From Gemmatimonadota bacterium (GTDB lineage: Bacteria > Gemmatimonadota > Gemmatimonadetes > Gemmatimonadales > Gemmatimonadaceae), in NCBI GenBank assembly GCA_016712265.1, contig JADJRJ010000029.1:1-64000 (forward strand): a DNA stretch of 64,000 nt. Reading direction: 5' to 3'. A program made the translations under genes and the position numbers. Shown in pieces: positions 16,867 through 24,988 of this stretch (position 1 is its first letter; each line of letters starts with the position of its first letter). Below the pieces are notes generated by a model. The model made no database searches. It saw nothing but the letters and a program-made list of their open reading frames with translations, and was not told the DNA's origin.

Positions 16867-18126
16867 ATGTCTCGCATCGTCATCCTCGGCGGCGGAACGG
16901 CAGGGACCATCATGGCCAACCGTCTGCGGCGTCGCTACGCGCAGGAGGTCACGGCCGGGAGCACCTCGATCACGGTGGTCGATGAAGATCCCCGCCACAT
17001 CTACCAGCCCGGCTTGCTGTTTGTACCCTTTGGAATCTACCGGCCGGACGACATCGTGCGCCCGCGTGGGATGCAATTGCACGACGAGGTAACCTACAAG
17101 GCGGGAGCGATCGAGCAGCTCGTGCCCGACGACCATGCCGTGCTCCTCAAGGACGGAACGCGCCTGCCGTACGATGTGCTGATCATCGCCACCGGCACCC
17201 GGATCGCGCCGGAAGAGACCGAGGGACTGGTGGGGCGGGAATGGCAGCACGCGGTCTTTGACTTCTACACGATGGAAGGCGCGACGGCGCTGGCGCGGAA
17301 GTTGTCCACCTGGCGCGGCGGCAAGCTCGTCGTGAACGTCGTCGAGATGCCGATCAAGTGCCCGGTCGCCCCGCTGGAGTTTGCCTTCCTGGCCGACTGG
17401 TACTTCACGATGCGCAAGATGCGCGACGTGGTGGACATCACCTACGCGACGCCCCTCGACGGCGCCTTTACCCGTCCGGTGGCGTCGCAGCATATCGGCC
17501 ACCTGCTGGCGAAGAAGCAGATCGGGCTGGTCCCGGAGTTCAACGCCGGGCGAGTGGACAACGAGCGCAAGGTGTTGGAAAGCTGGGACGGGCGGGAAAT
17601 CCCGTTCGACCTCCTGGTCACGATCCCACTGCATCAAGGGGCGGCGTACCTCAAGGCCACCCCGGAGCTGGTGGACGACAACCTGTTCGTGAAGACAAAC
17701 CCGAACACGCTGCAAAGCACGGTGGCCCCCGACATCTTCGCCATTGGCGACGCCACGAACCTGCCCACGTCCAAGGCGGGATCGGTCGCCCACTTCGAGT
17801 CCGAGGTGCTGGACGCGAACATCGCGCACTTCCTCGCGGGCGAGGCGCTCGACCCGGGGTTCGATGGCCATGCGAACTGCTTTGTCGAGACCGGGTTCGA
17901 CCAGGCGCTGCTCCTGGACTTCAACTACGAGACCGAGCCGCTCCCCGGCCACTACCCGCTGCCCATCGGCCCGATGACCCTGCTTGGGGAAAGCCGGCTG
18001 AACCACATGGGGAAGATGGCGTTCAAGTGGATCTACTGGAACCTGCTCCTCCCCGGGCACGAGATCCCGGGTATCCCCACCCGCATGTCCATGCGAGGGA
18101 AGCACGTCCCCGCATCGGTTGCCTGA
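16867..18126 (+). CDS. Sulfide:quinone oxidoreductase-like flavoprotein
   Basis: A 419-residue flavoprotein. GGGTAGTIMANRL near the N-terminus binds FAD, followed by IIATGTRIAPEE and a second FAD contact DIFAIGDATNLP. Two cysteines sit where sulfide:quinone oxidoreductases have their redox pair: C165 in KCPVAPLEF and C338 in HANCFVETG. A third, variable SQR cysteine is missing. The C-terminus (MAFKWIYWNLLLPG) is amphipathic, as in membrane-bound SQRs. It should oxidise sulfide or a persulfide and pass electrons to quinone. The ATG at 16867 has GGAGG six bases ahead. It heads an operon with two sulfur-carrier genes and an OsmC gene, which supports a sulfur substrate. Confidence 0.85.
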   Translation: MSRIVILGGGTAGTIMANRLRRRYAQEVTAGSTSITVVDEDPRHIYQPGLLFVPFGIYRPDDIVRPRGMQLHDEVTYKAGAIEQLVPDDHAVLLKDGTRLPYDVLIIATGTRIAPEETEGLVGREWQHAVFDFYTMEGATALARKLSTWRGGKLVVNVVEMPIKCPVAPLEFAFLADWYFTMRKMRDVVDITYATPLDGAFTRPVASQHIGHLLAKKQIGLVPEFNAGRVDNERKVLESWDGREIPFDLLVTIPLHQGAAYLKATPELVDDNLFVKTNPNTLQSTVAPDIFAIGDATNLPTSKAGSVAHFESEVLDANIAHFLAGEALDPGFDGHANCFVETGFDQALLLDFNYETEPLPGHYPLPIGPMTLLGESRLNHMGKMAFKWIYWNLLLPGHEIPGIPTRMSMRGKHVPASVA

Positions 18127-18141
18127 CCCTGGAGAACCGCC

Positions 18142-18456
18142 ATGACCACGATGACACTTGAGAACACCACCCTGGACGTCGACGCCGAGGGGTACCTGCA
18201 GAAGCCGGAGCAGTGGACCCGCGCCATTGGCGAGGCGATCGCTCGCGAGATGGGGGTGACGATGACGGAGCGCCACTGGGTGGTGTGCGACTTCATGCGT
18301 GAGCGCTTCCTGTCGACCGGGGCCGCGCCGTCGATCCGCTCGCTGGGCAAGGACTCCGGCGTGCCGATCAAGGAACTGTACCTGCTCTTCCCGAAGGGGC
18401 CGGCCAAGATGGCCTCGCGCATCGCCGGCATCCCGAAGCCTCACGGTTGCATCTGA
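18142..18456 (+). CDS. TusE/DsrC-family sulfur-relay protein (single C-terminal cysteine)
   Basis: A 104-residue sulfur-carrier protein. Family marks are EGYLQKPEQW, GVTMTERHWVVCDFMRE and the C-terminal KPHGCI arm. The penultimate Cys103 is the conserved carrier cysteine. The second cysteine that true DsrC proteins carry eleven positions earlier is Ser92 here, so it cannot form the DsrC intramolecular trisulfide and is closer to TusE-like or regulatory relatives. It lies 15 bases after the SQR-like gene with a GGAGAA ribosome site. It probably accepts persulfide from the flavoprotein or from DsrE2. Confidence 0.9.
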   Translation: MTTMTLENTTLDVDAEGYLQKPEQWTRAIGEAIAREMGVTMTERHWVVCDFMRERFLSTGAAPSIRSLGKDSGVPIKELYLLFPKGPAKMASRIAGIPKPHGCI

Positions 18457-18468
18457 ACGGAGCCCATC

Positions 18469-18924
18469 ATGGACAAGGTGTCGATCATCATCTCGAAGGG
18501 ATCGCTCGAGGGGGTCTATCCCGGGCTGATCCTGGCCAATGGCGCCCGCATGGAGGGGATCGAGGTCAACCTCTTCTTCACCTTCTTCGGGATGGACGCC
18601 ATCAACAAGGCGAAGTACGAACACCTCAAGGTGGCCACCGTGGGGAACCCGGGGCTGGGGATCCCGACGATGGTGGGTGGGTTGCCGGGGATGTCGGCCC
18701 TGGTGACGCACCAGATGGAGAAGAAGATGGAGGCGCTGGACATTCCCCCGATCCCGGAGTTTGTCACGATGATCGCGGATTCCGGTGCGAAGTTGTACGC
18801 CTGCAAGGCGTCGGTGGATATGTTTGACTTGCAGCGCAGCGACTTCATCGACGAAGTCGAGGCGATCATCACCGTTGGCGACTTTTACCGGATGGCGGAT
18901 GGCGGCCAGATCATTTTCACATGA
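18469..18924 (+). CDS. DsrE2-type (DsrE/F/H-like) sulfur carrier
   Basis: A 151-residue DsrE-fold protein. VSIIISKGSLEGVYPGLILANGA opens the fold, and LFFTFFGMDAINK follows. The reactive cysteine is C112 in KLYACKASVDMF, the position used for persulfide transfer in DsrE2 proteins. Known DsrE2 proteins work with TusA and rhodanese; neither is nearby. The gene sits 12 bases after the TusE/DsrC-like gene, and its stop overlaps the OsmC ATG, so all four genes are probably one transcript. Confidence 0.9.
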   Translation: MDKVSIIISKGSLEGVYPGLILANGARMEGIEVNLFFTFFGMDAINKAKYEHLKVATVGNPGLGIPTMVGGLPGMSALVTHQMEKKMEALDIPPIPEFVTMIADSGAKLYACKASVDMFDLQRSDFIDEVEAIITVGDFYRMADGGQIIFT

Positions 18925-19364
18925 GTGAGGCCCAGGGGGAGGGCTTCGCGGTCACCCTCACCTTGGAGCGAGGGTATCGGTTTGCCGTGGACGCGCAACT
19001 GCCCGGGGTGGCGCCGTTCGTGATTGATGAGGGGCCACCGCTCGGTGAGGGGGGTGGCCCGAACCCATCCCGGGTGCTCGCGTCCGCGATGGCGAGTTGC
19101 CTGGGCTCCTCGCTCCTGTTCTGCCTGGGGAAGTCCCGGGTGACGGTACGCGCGTTGCGGGTGGAGGCCCGTGGGACGATGACCCGCAACGAACGGGGGC
19201 GCTTGCGCGTGGGGCACATCGCGGTCACGTTGCACCCGGACGTGGCGCCCGAGGACGTGCCGCGGATGGCGCGCTGTCTTGAGCTGTTCGAGGACTTCTG
19301 CGTGGTCACGGAGAGTGTGCGCCACGGGATTCCCGTGGACGTGACGGTCGGCGCAGCGGGCTAG
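18921..19364 (+). CDS. OsmC-family protein
   Basis: A 147-residue OsmC/Ohr-fold protein. The two family cysteines are C60 in ASAMASCLGSSLLFCLG and C127 in FEDFCVVTESVRHGIPVDV. OsmC proteins reduce organic peroxides through these thiols, and others act on persulfides or related thiols. Being translationally coupled to DsrE2 (ATGA overlap), it may protect or reduce the persulfide carriers. The stop shares the four-base palindrome CTAG with the stop of the convergent gluQ gene. Confidence 0.85.
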   Translation: MSEAQGEGFAVTLTLERGYRFAVDAQLPGVAPFVIDEGPPLGEGGGPNPSRVLASAMASCLGSSLLFCLGKSRVTVRALRVEARGTMTRNERGRLRVGHIAVTLHPDVAPEDVPRMARCLELFEDFCVVTESVRHGIPVDVTVGAAG

Positions 19365-20191
19365 TCGTCCTTCGGGATCCCCGACAGGGCCCATGCGTCG
19401 GCCACGGTCATCCCGAGATAGCGAAAGTGCTGCAGCGAGAGTGGGGCATGTCGCTTGGCGAGGCGCCGCCCGTCCGCGTCGCGCACCAGGGGCTCGTGGC
19501 ACCACGACGGTGGCGTGGCGCCCAGCGCCTCGTACACCAGCAGCTGTCGTGCGGTGGACTTGAGCAAGTCTTCGCCGCGCACGACTTCGGTGATCCCCAT
19601 CGCTGCGTCGTCGGCGACCACTGCAAGTTCATACGCCGGGACATCGTCCTTGCGCCAGACGACAAAGTCGCCGAAGTCGACGCCGGCGGTGTAGGTGCGC
19701 CGCCCGCAGCGCACATCCTCGAACGTGATGGCCCGACCGTCCGGGACGCGGAACCGCCAGGTGACGCCGGCTGGCGACGCATAGCGTCGCTCTTCGCCCG
19801 GGGCCGTGCGGAGCGCCGGTGGGAAGATCGGCTCGGCCCCTTCCTCCTCCTCGTGGGGGGCGTGCGCCGCATCGCGAACTTCCTTGCGCGACACGGCGCT
19901 CGGATAGATGACTCCAACGTCGCGCAGCCGCGTCCACGCATCCACGAAGACCTCTCGACGCCGCGACTGATGGAGTGGGCCCTCGTCCCAGTCGAGGCCG
20001 AGCCAGGCGAAGTCGCCAAGGAGCTGCTCTGTGTACTCCGGGCGGCAGCGCAGGTGGTCGAGGTCCTCGATGCGCAGGGTGAGGTGCCCGTGCACGCGGC
20101 GCGCGCGCTGCCAGGCGGCGTGGAAGGTGCGGGCGTGGCCGAGGTGGAGGCCGCCGGTTGGGGTTGGGGCGAGACGACCGCGGTAGCTCAC
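19361..20191 (-). CDS. gluQ: Glutamyl-Q tRNA(Asp) synthetase
   Basis: A truncated glutamyl-tRNA-synthetase paralogue of 276 residues that attaches glutamate to queuosine in tRNA(Asp). It begins SYRGRLAPTPTGGLHLGHA with the HIGH-type motif. The text continues with LRIEDLDHLRCRPEY and RFRVPDG. It ends with VVRGEDLLKSTARQLLVYEALG and RRLAKRHAP, the KMSKS equivalent. No anticodon-binding domain follows, which separates it from GltX. The start is GTG at 20191, inside a GTGA overlap with the upstream M20 peptidase stop; this fits family length. Confidence 0.88.
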   Translation of the reverse strand: MSYRGRLAPTPTGGLHLGHARTFHAAWQRARRVHGHLTLRIEDLDHLRCRPEYTEQLLGDFAWLGLDWDEGPLHQSRRREVFVDAWTRLRDVGVIYPSAVSRKEVRDAAHAPHEEEEGAEPIFPPALRTAPGEERRYASPAGVTWRFRVPDGRAITFEDVRCGRRTYTAGVDFGDFVVWRKDDVPAYELAVVADDAAMGITEVVRGEDLLKSTARQLLVYEALGATPPSWCHEPLVRDADGRRLAKRHAPLSLQHFRYLGMTVADAWALSGIPKDD

Positions 20192-21363
20192 GCGATGCCG
20201 GTGGTGGCAAGGAGGGCGGCGAGGACGCGCGCCACGCCGTGCGGACCGTCGGTGTTGGCGTACCACTCCAGGGTCGTGTGGGCGTCGCCGCCTGACCCGC
20301 CGCCGCCTAACGTGACGGCGGGGATCCCCAGCGACATCGGGATATTGGCGTCCGTCGAGGCCATGGCGAACGCGGCGCGGTGACCGATCGCGGCGGTGGC
20401 CGCGATACAATGGCGCACCAGGGGATGCCCGGGGTCGGTCCGGCCTGCGGGGCGACGGCTGGTCGTCGTGATTTCCAGGGCGAGGGGCGCGTGCATCGGG
20501 CCGCGACGCGTGTTCTCGGCATCGAGGGCAGCGCGGGCCTCGTGTTCGATGGCGGCGACGGTCGTGCGGACCACCCGTTCGTCCGCCGCGCGCACCTCAA
20601 TGTCCACGGTGGCCTCGCGCGGAACGGCATTGAGGGCTTCGCCGCCGTGCAGCCGCGTGATGGTGAGTGATGTGCGTCGTGCCCGCCGGATCGGGAGTGC
20701 CGCGACGGCCGCGGCGCAGTGCGAGATGGCGTGCAGGGGGTTGGGGGCGTCGTGGGCGGTCCAGGAATGGCCACCGGGACCTGTCATCCGTAGTTGGAGT
20801 CTGTGGACGCCAATGGCGTCGGTGACGATCCCCGTGTCGCCGGGACCATCGACGGCGATGGCGGCGTGGGCGTCGGGGCAGGTGTGGGTGAACAGGTGGC
20901 GCGCCCCGCGCAGGTCGCCAGCGCCCTCCTCGCCGACCGTGGCGGCGAAGAGGATGGGTCGTGCCGGGCGCACCTGTTCGCGGGTGAGATATCGCGCCAT
21001 CGCAAGGAGGACCGCGAGTCCTCGGGCGTTGTCGCCAATGCCGGGGCAGACGATGCGATCGCCGTCGCGTCGCGGCGCCAGTACTGTCTCGACGGGAAAG
21101 ACCGTGTCGAGGTGAGCGCACACCACCACCGGGGCATCGCGGCGCGCCCCGATGCGCGCGCACACGTTGCCGGCGTCGTCCCGCTCGATCCCAAGTCCCA
21201 GCGCTTCGAGGTGCGTGGCCACGGCGTCGGCACGGTGTCCCTCGGCGCCGGTTGGTGACGCAATGGCCGCGAGGGCCACCTGGGTGTCGAGGGTGGTCGC
21301 ATCATCGTGGGTCAACCCGGGGAGGGCGGATTCAACGAGCTGCGCGGCGCCGGGTGTGGGCAT
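20188..21363 (-). CDS. M20-family metallopeptidase
   Basis: A di-zinc amidohydrolase of 391 residues from the ATG at 21363. The zinc-site text is VVVCAHLDTVFP, GIGDNARGLAVLLAMARYL (bridging Asp), VGEEGAGDLRGARH (catalytic Glu pair) and AIAVDGPG. The dimerisation domain is in the middle (GPGGHSWTAHDAPNPLHAI), and the final ligand region is LGGGGSGGDAHTTLEWY. It probably cleaves a peptide or acylated amino acid; the substrate is not predictable. It is coupled to gluQ by a GTGA overlap and diverges from the MFS gene over 54 bases. Confidence 0.85.
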   Translation of the reverse strand: MPTPGAAQLVESALPGLTHDDATTLDTQVALAAIASPTGAEGHRADAVATHLEALGLGIERDDAGNVCARIGARRDAPVVVCAHLDTVFPVETVLAPRRDGDRIVCPGIGDNARGLAVLLAMARYLTREQVRPARPILFAATVGEEGAGDLRGARHLFTHTCPDAHAAIAVDGPGDTGIVTDAIGVHRLQLRMTGPGGHSWTAHDAPNPLHAISHCAAAVAALPIRRARRTSLTITRLHGGEALNAVPREATVDIEVRAADERVVRTTVAAIEHEARAALDAENTRRGPMHAPLALEITTTSRRPAGRTDPGHPLVRHCIAATAAIGHRAAFAMASTDANIPMSLGIPAVTLGGGGSGGDAHTTLEWYANTDGPHGVARVLAALLATTGIA

Positions 21364-21417
21364 GCGCCATTGTGGGCGGGGCACGGGACATTCGCAAGCG
21401 AGGGTAGTTTTCTGACC

Positions 21418-22602
21418 ATGTCTCGTCGCCTCGGACGCAACGTGCTGGTCCTGTCGGCCGTGTCCCTCCTCACGGACGCGTCGAGCGAGATGATCTACCC
21501 GTTGCTTCCCGTCTTCCTCTCCAGCGTGCTGGGCGCAGGGGCGGTGGCCGTGGGGGCGTTGGAGGGCATCGCCCAGGCGGTGTCTGCGCTGATGCAGGTG
21601 CTCAGCGGTCAGTGGTCTGATCGCATAGCACGTCGCAAACCGTTGATCGTCGCCGGATACGCCCTGGCCTCCGTGCTGCGTCCGCTGACCGGGCTGGCGA
21701 CCGGTGTCGGCCAAGTGCTCGCGATTCGCGTGGGAGACCGTGTGGGAAAAGGGGTACGCGGCGCGCCACGCGACGCGTTGATCGCCGCGTCGGTAGGGTC
21801 CGAGGCACGCGGGCGCGCGTTCGGCTTTCATCGGGCGGCGGACCATGCGGGCGCCGTGATCGGGCCGTTGGTGGCCTTTGCACTGTTGAGCTGGTGGGGA
21901 CTCGGGTTGCGCACGGTGTTTCTGCTCGCCGCGATTCCCGCGGCGCTGGCGGTGGTCGTTGCGCTGGTCGGAATCGTGGAGGTGCCCGGCGCTCCGCGTG
22001 GGGTGGTGCGGGGGCTGGGGCAGGCGCCCCGCGGCACGCTGGCGCGCTACCTTGGCGTCCTGGCGCTGTTCACGTTAGGCAATTCGACCGACGCGTTTCT
22101 GCTGCTGCGTGCGCAGGAAGCGGGCGTGCCGGTGGCCCAGCTGCCGTTGCTCTGGGCGTTCTTGCATGTGGTGAAGAGCCTGGCGGCGACCCCTGGGGGC
22201 GCGCTGTCGGACCGGGTGGGCCGGCGACCGCTACTGCTCGCCGGCTGGGGGGTGTATGCGCTCGTCTACCTCGGCTTCGGGTTCGCGGCGACGGCTCCGG
22301 CGATCTGGGGGTTGATGGCGCTGTACGGCGTCTATCACGGCCTGACCGAGGGGACCGAGAAGGCGCTGGTTGCCGACCTGACTGGCGCGCACGAGAGGGG
22401 GTGGGCGTTCGGGTGGTTCAACCTCGTGGTGGGGATCAGTGCGCTGCCGGCGTCCCTGCTGTTCGGTGCCCTCTGGGAGTGGAGGGGGGCGTCAGTTGCC
22501 TTCGCCTTTGGCGCGGCCATGGCAGGGCTCGCCGCGCTCCTGGCTGCGATCTCCCTGCCGCGGCGACTGGGGGAGGCCTGCGCTGACACGGCGTCTCGTT
22601 GA
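21418..22602 (+). CDS. MFS transporter
   Basis: A 394-residue membrane carrier with about twelve hydrophobic segments. MFS signature loops are GQWSDRIARRKPLI between helices 2 and 3, RVGDRVGKGVRGAPRDALIA, and the mirrored GGALSDRVGRRPLLLAG in the second half. The start LVLSAVSLLTDASSEMIYPLLPVFL is typical of a subfamily often annotated as drug or sugar efflux. The substrate is unknown. Its short divergent spacing from the M20 peptidase may mean shared control. Confidence 0.85.
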   Translation: MSRRLGRNVLVLSAVSLLTDASSEMIYPLLPVFLSSVLGAGAVAVGALEGIAQAVSALMQVLSGQWSDRIARRKPLIVAGYALASVLRPLTGLATGVGQVLAIRVGDRVGKGVRGAPRDALIAASVGSEARGRAFGFHRAADHAGAVIGPLVAFALLSWWGLGLRTVFLLAAIPAALAVVVALVGIVEVPGAPRGVVRGLGQAPRGTLARYLGVLALFTLGNSTDAFLLLRAQEAGVPVAQLPLLWAFLHVVKSLAATPGGALSDRVGRRPLLLAGWGVYALVYLGFGFAATAPAIWGLMALYGVYHGLTEGTEKALVADLTGAHERGWAFGWFNLVVGISALPASLLFGALWEWRGASVAFAFGAAMAGLAALLAAISLPRRLGEACADTASR

Positions 22603-22702
22603 TACCAATCCGTGCCGTTGCCCCGCCGCCGCGGCCCTTGCGGCCTCCCCCGCGAGCGGTACCATCTTCGGTCCTTGTTCGGGTCACCTTCTGGAGGTCA
22701 CA

Positions 22703-23200
22703 ATGTCGATCGGTCAGTCGCTGCTGGGAGAGTGGGATCATGAGGTTGCCAACACGGTGCGGATGCTCTCCGTCGTACCGGACGGAAAGGGCGATTGGGC
22801 GCCGCACGCCAAGTCGATGACGCTGGGACGGATTGCGACGCATATCGCCGAACTTCCGGATTGGGCTGCGGTGACGATCAACTTCCCGGAGTTGGACTTC
22901 GCGAAGTTCGACTACAAGCCCACGCCGTTCACGACAGCCGCGGAGAACGTGGCGGCGTTCGAGGCGAAGGCGAAGGCGGCGCGCGATGTGCTCGCGGGCG
23001 CAAGCGACACGACGTACATGGAACCGTGGACGATGCGTAACGGCGAGACGGTGTACATGACCATGCCGAAAATCGCGGTGATCCGGAGCTTCGTGTTCAA
23101 CCACATGATCCATCATCGGGCGCAGCTGTCAGTCTACCTGCGGCTGCTCGACGTGAAGTTCCCGGGGATGTACGGTCCGACGGCCGACGAACCGATGTAG
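22703..23200 (+). CDS. DinB-fold metalloprotein (DUF1993/DinB type)
   Basis: A 165-residue four-helix DinB-fold protein. Likely metal histidines are in TLGRIATHIAELPDWA and FVFNHMIHHRAQLSVYLRLLDV, spaced as in the DinB superfamily. The end PGMYGPTADEP is common in this group. Members bind Ni or Zn and include thiol-dependent transferases; the role is unknown here. GGAGG six bases before the ATG at 22703 supports the start. It is convergent with the next gene, only seven bases apart. Confidence 0.85.
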   Translation: MSIGQSLLGEWDHEVANTVRMLSVVPDGKGDWAPHAKSMTLGRIATHIAELPDWAAVTINFPELDFAKFDYKPTPFTTAAENVAAFEAKAKAARDVLAGASDTTYMEPWTMRNGETVYMTMPKIAVIRSFVFNHMIHHRAQLSVYLRLLDVKFPGMYGPTADEPM

Positions 23201-23207
23201 GGTGTCT

Positions 23208-24062
23208 TCAGGGCGCGACGGCGCTGGGGGACCGCAAGGAGTCCACCAGCGTCCGGATCGCCCCGAAGTACTTGGCGCGATCTACGCGAAATGCATCCAT
23301 GTGCCCACCCTCTACGCTGACGAAGCGCTTGGGGTGGGCCGCCGCGGCGAAGACCTGTTCGCCGTGGCTGAAGGGAATGACGTCGTCGGACGGGGAATGC
23401 AGGTACACCTTGGGAAGCGTAAGCGCGGCGACCTTGTCGATCGACGCGAAACGCTGGCTGGCGATCGCCCGCACCGGGAGCCAGGGGTAGAGTTCCGCGC
23501 CGCGGTCCGGCACCGAGGTGTAGCCACCTTCCACCACTAAGCCAGCCGCCGGCACCCGGGTGGCGAGTTCCGTGGCGACACCGCTACCTAACGAGTGGCC
23601 GAACAGGATCACGCGCTCCGGTCGCACGCCGAGGGAGTCGACGAGGTAGCGATAGGACGCCTCGGCGTCGGCGTACAGCCCACGCTCCTCGGGTTCCCCG
23701 GCGCTCTCGCCAAAGCCGCGATAGTCAAAGGCCAGGAGATTGAGCCCGATCGTCTTGGTGTAATCGTAGAACTCGGGGCGGTCTCCGTACCCGATGTTGC
23801 CGTAGTTCCCGTGACAGATCAGCATCCAGAACCCGGTGTCGTTCGCGGAGTCGGCGCGGATGACCCAGGCATTCAGGAGAGTGCCATCCGAGGACGCATA
23901 GGTGACGATCTGGTGGTTGAGGCCGCGCCCGGGAGCCGGCGCGGTGACGGCACGTTCGGCGGGGTGATAGACGAGGTCGATCTCGTTGACTTTGAGGTAG
24001 CCGATCGCGCCGCCGTAGCCGACGACGCCAAGGGTGCCTACGGTTGCCAGGAGACGTCGCAT
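23208..24062 (-). CDS. Alpha/beta hydrolase with N-terminal membrane anchor
   Basis: A 284-residue hydrolase of the BEM46/YfhR type. The ATG at 24062 gives a hydrophobic N-terminal anchor (LLATVGTLGVVGYGGAIGYL). The oxyanion region is ICHGNYGNIGYG. The nucleophile elbow GHSLGSG is followed by the acid in LHSPSDDVIPF and the histidine in VEGGHMDAF, so the triad looks complete. Probably an envelope-facing esterase or peptidase-like enzyme. It is flanked by two DinB-fold genes but is not obviously coupled to either. Confidence 0.83.
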   Translation of the reverse strand: MRRLLATVGTLGVVGYGGAIGYLKVNEIDLVYHPAERAVTAPAPGRGLNHQIVTYASSDGTLLNAWVIRADSANDTGFWMLICHGNYGNIGYGDRPEFYDYTKTIGLNLLAFDYRGFGESAGEPEERGLYADAEASYRYLVDSLGVRPERVILFGHSLGSGVATELATRVPAAGLVVEGGYTSVPDRGAELYPWLPVRAIASQRFASIDKVAALTLPKVYLHSPSDDVIPFSHGEQVFAAAAHPKRFVSVEGGHMDAFRVDRAKYFGAIRTLVDSLRSPSAVAP

Positions 24063-24179
24063 GTGGGCCGCGGGAGGGGTGTCGAAAAGATACGACGGCG
24101 GGCGCGGAGCGGATGGGTGGTCCGACTCAGCGGAGGGCCGTTGCACGCCTCTGGGGTACGGCCAAGGGCCGCGCGACCC

Positions 24180-24779
24180 TCACGTGGTGCCAGGTCGTTC
24201 CGTCACGGGCGCGGACGCGCTCCCGGGGAGCTCGGGCCAGACGCCACCGTCGGACTCCCGCGCGAGGAGTTCGTCGACCGACGCGTAGCGGTAAATCACC
24301 GGCGCACCGTGCGCGGGCAGCCCGCCGGTGTCTGCCGTTGGGCCGTAGTTGGAGTACAGGTCGCGATGGAGCATGCGCAGGTACGCGGTCAGTTGCCCCC
24401 GATGATGCGACGTGTGCGAGATGCGGCGCATGAGGACCCACGCCCGGCTCCGCGGCTCCCCGAAGAACGACGTACCTCCGGCGAACCAGTCATCCTCTCG
24501 TTCACCGATCGCCGCCAGTCGACGGCCTGACGCCTCCGCATAGTGCCTCAGGAAGTCGATGCGCTGCTCCGCTGACGGGAGAACGGCAAGCCCGGTCTCG
24601 ATCCCCAGCATCTTCGTGAACCAGCCGTCCTCAGACTGGCACTGGTGCACAAACTGCTCGAGCACCGAACGCGCGCGTCCATCGGGGCGCCACGGCAGGT
24701 CCTCGTCCGTGAAGTGGGACCAGACAGAGAGGGTCTTGAGCCGCTCCGTCTGCAGGGTGCCATGGAAGAGATCTCGCAC
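24180..24779 (-). CDS. DinB-family protein
   Basis: A 199-residue DinB-fold protein. Candidate metal ligands are H45 in LEQFVHQCQSEDGWF and the pair in ISHTSHHRGQLTAYLRML, the classic DinB pattern, ending LYSNYGPTADTGG. The start is GTG at 24779: a TAA lies two codons upstream in frame, so no earlier start is possible. It begins three bases past the YbdD stop, so it probably sits on the cstA-ybdD transcript. Confidence 0.85.
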   Translation of the reverse strand: MRDLFHGTLQTERLKTLSVWSHFTDEDLPWRPDGRARSVLEQFVHQCQSEDGWFTKMLGIETGLAVLPSAEQRIDFLRHYAEASGRRLAAIGEREDDWFAGGTSFFGEPRSRAWVLMRRISHTSHHRGQLTAYLRMLHRDLYSNYGPTADTGGLPAHGAPVIYRYASVDELLARESDGGVWPELPGSASAPVTERPGTT

Positions 24780-24782
24780 AGC

Positions 24783-24986
24783 TTAACAGCAGCGATTGCC
24801 CATCTGGGTGTATCGACGGTCGAGGCATTCCCGTGCGTGCTCCTCCCGGGACATCACACGATGTCCCGGGTGGTTACGCCGCATGTAGGCGAGGTATCCC
24901 GTGTAGTCGGGTGCCCCGATGATCCGATGCACCGTACGAATCACGCGTTGCAGTCGCTCGGCGATGGGGGTGGGGCGAGGGCTCAT
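24783..24986 (-). CDS. YbdD/YjiX-family small protein
   Basis: A 67-residue protein with the family's core GAPDYTGYLAYMRRNHPGHRVMSREEHARE and C-terminal RRYTQMGNRCC. These proteins almost always follow CstA or BtsT carriers and are needed for transport. The ATG at 24986 lies two bases after the cstA stop. A longer reading from 25073 overlaps cstA and is rejected. Confidence 0.9.
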   Translation of the reverse strand: MSPRPTPIAERLQRVIRTVHRIIGAPDYTGYLAYMRRNHPGHRVMSREEHARECLDRRYTQMGNRCC

Positions 24987-24988
24987 GG

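Noticed and set aside
16756..18711. 651-residue open frame antisense to the SQR-like operon
   Set aside because: It mirrors strong sense genes with clear family motifs, is His/Arg/Asp-rich as shadow frames in GC-rich DNA are, and has no motif of its own.
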